DNA from: Planctomycetota bacterium
GTDB taxonomy: Bacteria; Planctomycetota; Planctomycetia; Pirellulales; Pirellulaceae
NCBI GenBank assembly: GCA_963204995.1
Contig: CAUJKL010000025.1
Location: 1 to 34,644 of the forward strand
DNA length: 34,644 bases
Direction of reading: 5' to 3'
Shown here: piece after piece, positions 31,875 to 34,644 of the stretch
How positions within the stretch are numbered: position 1 is the stretch's first letter
How the letters are laid out: every line of letters begins with the position of its first letter
Position numbers and translations under genes: made by a program
Notes under the pieces: generated by a model
What the model saw: only the letters and a program-made list of their open reading frames with translations
Databases searched by the model: none
Told to the model about the DNA's origin: nothing

Positions 31875-34505
31875 ATGAACTACAGGTTGCTAAAAACAAG
31901 TTCTTTCACACTTGCACTTGCAATTGTCGGCATCCTCTCGGTGACTGTCTCTGCCGAGGAGATCACCTACGAGAAAAACGTCCGTCCGATCTTCAAAACA
32001 CATTGCTTCCAGTGCCACGGCGAAGGAGGCGAGTTGCAGGGCGGGCTTGATGTCAGGTTACGCCGGCTCGTTGCTCAAGGCGGCGATTCGGGCGAAGCCT
32101 TTGTCGCGGGCAAGCCGGAAGAAAGTCTGCTGCTTCAGCGTTTGCTGGCCGGTGAAATGCCGCCGGAAGAAGCGTCGATCCGCCCCACGACGGACGAAAT
32201 TGCCACGATCCAGCAATGGATCGCGGGCGGTGCGATCGCTAGTCGGCTAGAGCCCGATGACCTCGATCCGGACAATTACATCACCGAAGAAGAACGCGCC
32301 TTCTGGGCCTTTCAGCCTGTCGATCGAAAGCAGCCGCCCAGCGTCGAGGCAGTCGAACGTGTGCGGACTCCGATCGATCAATTCGTTATCGCGAAGCTTT
32401 CAGCGAGCAGTTTGTCACTGTCGCCCGACGCGGACGCGCGGACACTGGTTCGCCGCGTGTATTTCGATTTACTCGGTTTACCGCCTGCGCCCGAAGAAGT
32501 CGAAGCCTTCGTCAACGACTCATCGCCCAATGCCTACGTTAAATTGCTTGATCGCGTCCTGAACTCGCCACACTACGGCGAGCGGTGGGGGCGACATTGG
32601 CTGGACGTCGCGGGCTATGCCGACTCGGAAGGGTACACGGAGGACGATCCGATCCGGCCCGCCGTCTACAAGTATCGCGACTATGTGATTCGGGCGTTCA
32701 ACGACGACAAGCCGTTCGATCAGTTCGTTGTCGAGCAACTTGCCGGTGACGAGTTACTAACTCCTCCGTTTAAGAATCTAACATCCGACCAGGCAGAAAA
32801 ACTTGTCGCGACGGGCTTCTTGCGAATGGCACCGGACGGGACCGGCGTTGGCGGTGTCGATCAGAATCTGGCCCGCAATGATGTCATGGCAAAGACGATC
32901 GAGATCGTCTCGACCTCGCTGTTGGGACTGACGGTCGGCTGTGCTCAATGTCACAACCATCGATACGATCCGATCTCGCACGAAGACTATCACGCAATTC
33001 GTGCGATCTTCGAGCCGGCGCTCGATTGGAAGAATTGGCTCGTCCCAGCCAAACGCCAAATCTCGCTGTACACTGACGCCGATCGCGCTAAGTCTGCCGA
33101 GATCGAAGCCGAGGCGCTCAAGCTGCTCGACGAGCGAACCAAGAAGCAGGACGAGTACATCGAGGCCACGTTCCGACGTGAATTGGCCAAGCTGCAAGAG
33201 AGTTTGCACGAATCGATTACCAAGGCGCGTCACACGCCCGAGAAGAATCGCACGGCTGAGCAGAACAAGTTGCTCAAGGAGCATCCCAGCGTCAACGTCA
33301 CGGCGAGTTCGCTCTACTTGTACGACAAGAAGGCTGCCGACGAACTTAAGAAGATGGCTGACAAAGCCAACGCGATCCGCCAGACGAAGCCGAAAGAAGA
33401 ATTCGTCCGAGCGGTATGGGAGCCCGCTGGAAAGGCTCTGCCGACAACATTCCTCTTTCATCGCGGCGATCCTGAACAACCAAAGCAGGCGATTGCGCCT
33501 CGTGAACTGACTGTGCTGACATCGGCTAAGTCGGCTGCGTTGCCCGTGAACGACGAGACGTTGCCGACCAGCGGACGAAGGTTGGCCTACGCCAAGTGGC
33601 TCACGAGTGGTGAGCATCCATTGACGGCTCGTGTGATCGTGAACCGGATCTGGCTGAACCATTTTGGTCGCGGCTTGGTGGCAACGCCGGGCGACTTCGG
33701 AGCCCTGGGTGTCGAGCCGACGCACCCTGAACTGCTTGATTGGCTGGCCAGCGAGTTCGTCGCCAGCGGTTGGAGCGTGAAAGAGCTGCATCGTTTGATC
33801 ATGAACTCGACGACGTATCGACAGGCTTCGTTGCATCACAGCGCAGGCGATGCCGTCGATGCCGACAACCTGCTGTACTGGCGCATGGCTGTGCGTCGGC
33901 TGGAGGCGGAAGCCATCCGCGACACGACGCTCGCCATCAGCGGCGAGTTGAACAACAGGGCTTTCGGACCTGCGGTTCCGGTTATGGCGGATACTGTCGG
34001 GCAATGGGTGATTGGCCAAGAGAATCTTAATGCCGGTCGTCCGGGTGACGTCATTCCGATGAAAGGCGAAGACCTGCGTCGCAGTATCTACATCGAGTCG
34101 CGTCGCAGTCGCCCGTTGAGTGTGATGGACCCGTTCGATCTACCTCGCATGGAGCCGAACTGTACATCGCGCAGCTCTTCCACCGTCTCGCCGCAATCGT
34201 TGATGTTGATGAATAGTGAGTTTGTTTTGACGCGAGCGAAACAATTCGCCGAGCGAGTTCGTCAGGAGGCAGGCGAGGACGTTGCCGCACAGATCAAGTT
34301 TGCTTGGCAACTCGCGTTCGCCGCGACGCCCCACGACGATGAATTGGCGGAAGCGGTTTCGTTCGTCCAGGAACAGACGCAACACTTCGCCGCCAACCCT
34401 CCCCCTGAAACAAAAGACAAACAGAATGCAGACCCAGCGGGCGAAGCCTTAGCCAGTTTCTGTCACGCGTTACTAAGCTCGAACCGTTTTCTTTACATTG
34501 ATTAA
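31875..34505 (+). CDS. Planctomycete surface cytochrome-type protein (PSD1; DUF1549 and DUF1553 domains)
   Basis: 876 residues. Signal peptide about residues 1-27 (SFTLALAIVGILSVTVSAEE). A cytochrome-c-like domain follows with CFQCH (heme site) in THCFQCHGEGGELQGGLD and GEMPPEEA. The DUF1549 domain runs about residues 150-370, with LGLPPAPEEV, HYGERWGRHWLDVAGYADSEG and a second CAQCH. A coiled-coil-prone region (about 400-500) precedes DUF1553, with ARVIVNRIWLNHFGRGLV and SYxxS-like endings. PSD1 proteins are abundant in planctomycetes and usually precede DUF1501 genes. They are thought to work outside the cytoplasm in polymer breakdown or redox chemistry, but no activity is proven. The start at 31875 begins the signal peptide. 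No DUF1501 gene follows. Confidence 0.9.
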   Translation: MNYRLLKTSSFTLALAIVGILSVTVSAEEITYEKNVRPIFKTHCFQCHGEGGELQGGLDVRLRRLVAQGGDSGEAFVAGKPEESLLLQRLLAGEMPPEEASIRPTTDEIATIQQWIAGGAIASRLEPDDLDPDNYITEEERAFWAFQPVDRKQPPSVEAVERVRTPIDQFVIAKLSASSLSLSPDADARTLVRRVYFDLLGLPPAPEEVEAFVNDSSPNAYVKLLDRVLNSPHYGERWGRHWLDVAGYADSEGYTEDDPIRPAVYKYRDYVIRAFNDDKPFDQFVVEQLAGDELLTPPFKNLTSDQAEKLVATGFLRMAPDGTGVGGVDQNLARNDVMAKTIEIVSTSLLGLTVGCAQCHNHRYDPISHEDYHAIRAIFEPALDWKNWLVPAKRQISLYTDADRAKSAEIEAEALKLLDERTKKQDEYIEATFRRELAKLQESLHESITKARHTPEKNRTAEQNKLLKEHPSVNVTASSLYLYDKKAADELKKMADKANAIRQTKPKEEFVRAVWEPAGKALPTTFLFHRGDPEQPKQAIAPRELTVLTSAKSAALPVNDETLPTSGRRLAYAKWLTSGEHPLTARVIVNRIWLNHFGRGLVATPGDFGALGVEPTHPELLDWLASEFVASGWSVKELHRLIMNSTTYRQASLHHSAGDAVDADNLLYWRMAVRRLEAEAIRDTTLAISGELNNRAFGPAVPVMADTVGQWVIGQENLNAGRPGDVIPMKGEDLRRSIYIESRRSRPLSVMDPFDLPRMEPNCTSRSSSTVSPQSLMLMNSEFVLTRAKQFAERVRQEAGEDVAAQIKFAWQLAFAATPHDDELAEAVSFVQEQTQHFAANPPPETKDKQNADPAGEALASFCHALLSSNRFLYID

Positions 34506-34521
34506 CGAAATGTCGTAGGCC

Positions 34522-34585
34522 GGACCAAGTCTGCGCAGTTCCGGCCTCTGGTTGCGTGCGCGCCGGCACAGCGCAGACTTGGTCC
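34522..34585. repeat. Inverted repeat after the PSD1 gene
   Basis: 15-base perfect arms, GGACCAAGTCTGCGC and GCGCAGACTTGGTCC, enclose a 34-base loop that has its own GCGTGCGCGC block. It begins 16 bases after the PSD1 stop and would fold at the 3' end of its transcript. The right end of the window (34586-34644) holds nothing else that I can name. Confidence 0.7.
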
Positions 34586-34644
34586 AACCAACGAGAAAGT
34601 TTACCAATAACGAGTTGCGCTGTATAACAACGACCGAATACAAA

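Noticed and set aside
32778-34019. 413-codon minus frame opposite the PSD1 gene
   Set aside because: Antisense shadow; the plus strand has CxxCH sites and DUF1549/DUF1553 patterns.

Overview
The window looks like a chromosomal segment of a planctomycete, probably of the Pirellulales. The clues are a PSD1-type c-heme surface protein (DUF1549/DUF1553), a sulfatase fused to a DUF1080 domain, a DUF1559 pseudopilin-like protein with a zinc ribbon, PASTA-less Ser/Thr kinases with long tails, tiny lipoproteins, and an intergenic space filled with inverted-repeat elements. Taxonomy is inferred from gene content only. Layout, left to right. 1-1078: an inverted-repeat element, a tail-anchored zinc-ribbon protein (-) and a small secreted protein (+). 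1094-6299 (-): an envelope cluster read tatC, mobB, a POTRA-chain protein, then an Omp85 beta-barrel protein. The last two together make one BamA, but they are separate genes, each with its own export signal. 6628-11293 (+): mannose-6-phosphate isomerase, a small lipoprotein, an RsuA/RluB-type pseudouridine synthase overlapping pyrK, and an unknown membrane protein. 11307-15398: a decayed stretch. It holds a Ser/Thr kinase with two single-base frameshifts, tRNA-Glu(CTC) with its terminator, an antisense tyrosine-integrase remnant that reads into that tRNA (an old integration scar), and a second kinase with an in-frame stop, an eroded glycine loop and a deleted C-terminal part. 15569-18751: tRNA-Asp(GTC), a 46-residue membrane protein, a membrane-anchored diguanylate cyclase, a TPR protein (-), an L7/L12-C-terminus-like protein and another small protein. 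18818-25253: a secreted LamG-like protein diverging from the sulfatase-DUF1080 fusion. Next comes an accessory patch with a small partner plus frameshifted HNH nuclease, duplicated scraps of a sulfatase tail and DUF433 tails, and a nucleotidyltransferase with a translationally coupled partner. The DUF1559 protein closes this part. 25314-30636: a heptamer tandem repeat, KDPG aldolase (-), two small proteins, clpX with a strong terminator, ATP-type PEP carboxykinase, and tagA (-). 30648-34644: an inverted-repeat element, a pseudogene that joins the start of a PSD1-type gene to the end of a DUF1501-type gene, a type II toxin-antitoxin pair, a full PSD1 gene and a final inverted repeat. The core genes (tatC, mobB, pyrK, clpX, pckA, tagA, eda) are intact. 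Broken genes are concentrated in kinase and accessory genes, which argues for real decay, although single-base homopolymer losses could also be sequencing errors. MobB and TatC fit together because many molybdoenzymes are exported folded through Tat. The split BamA pair is the least ordinary system I see. All family assignments come from reading the sequence; no database search was run.
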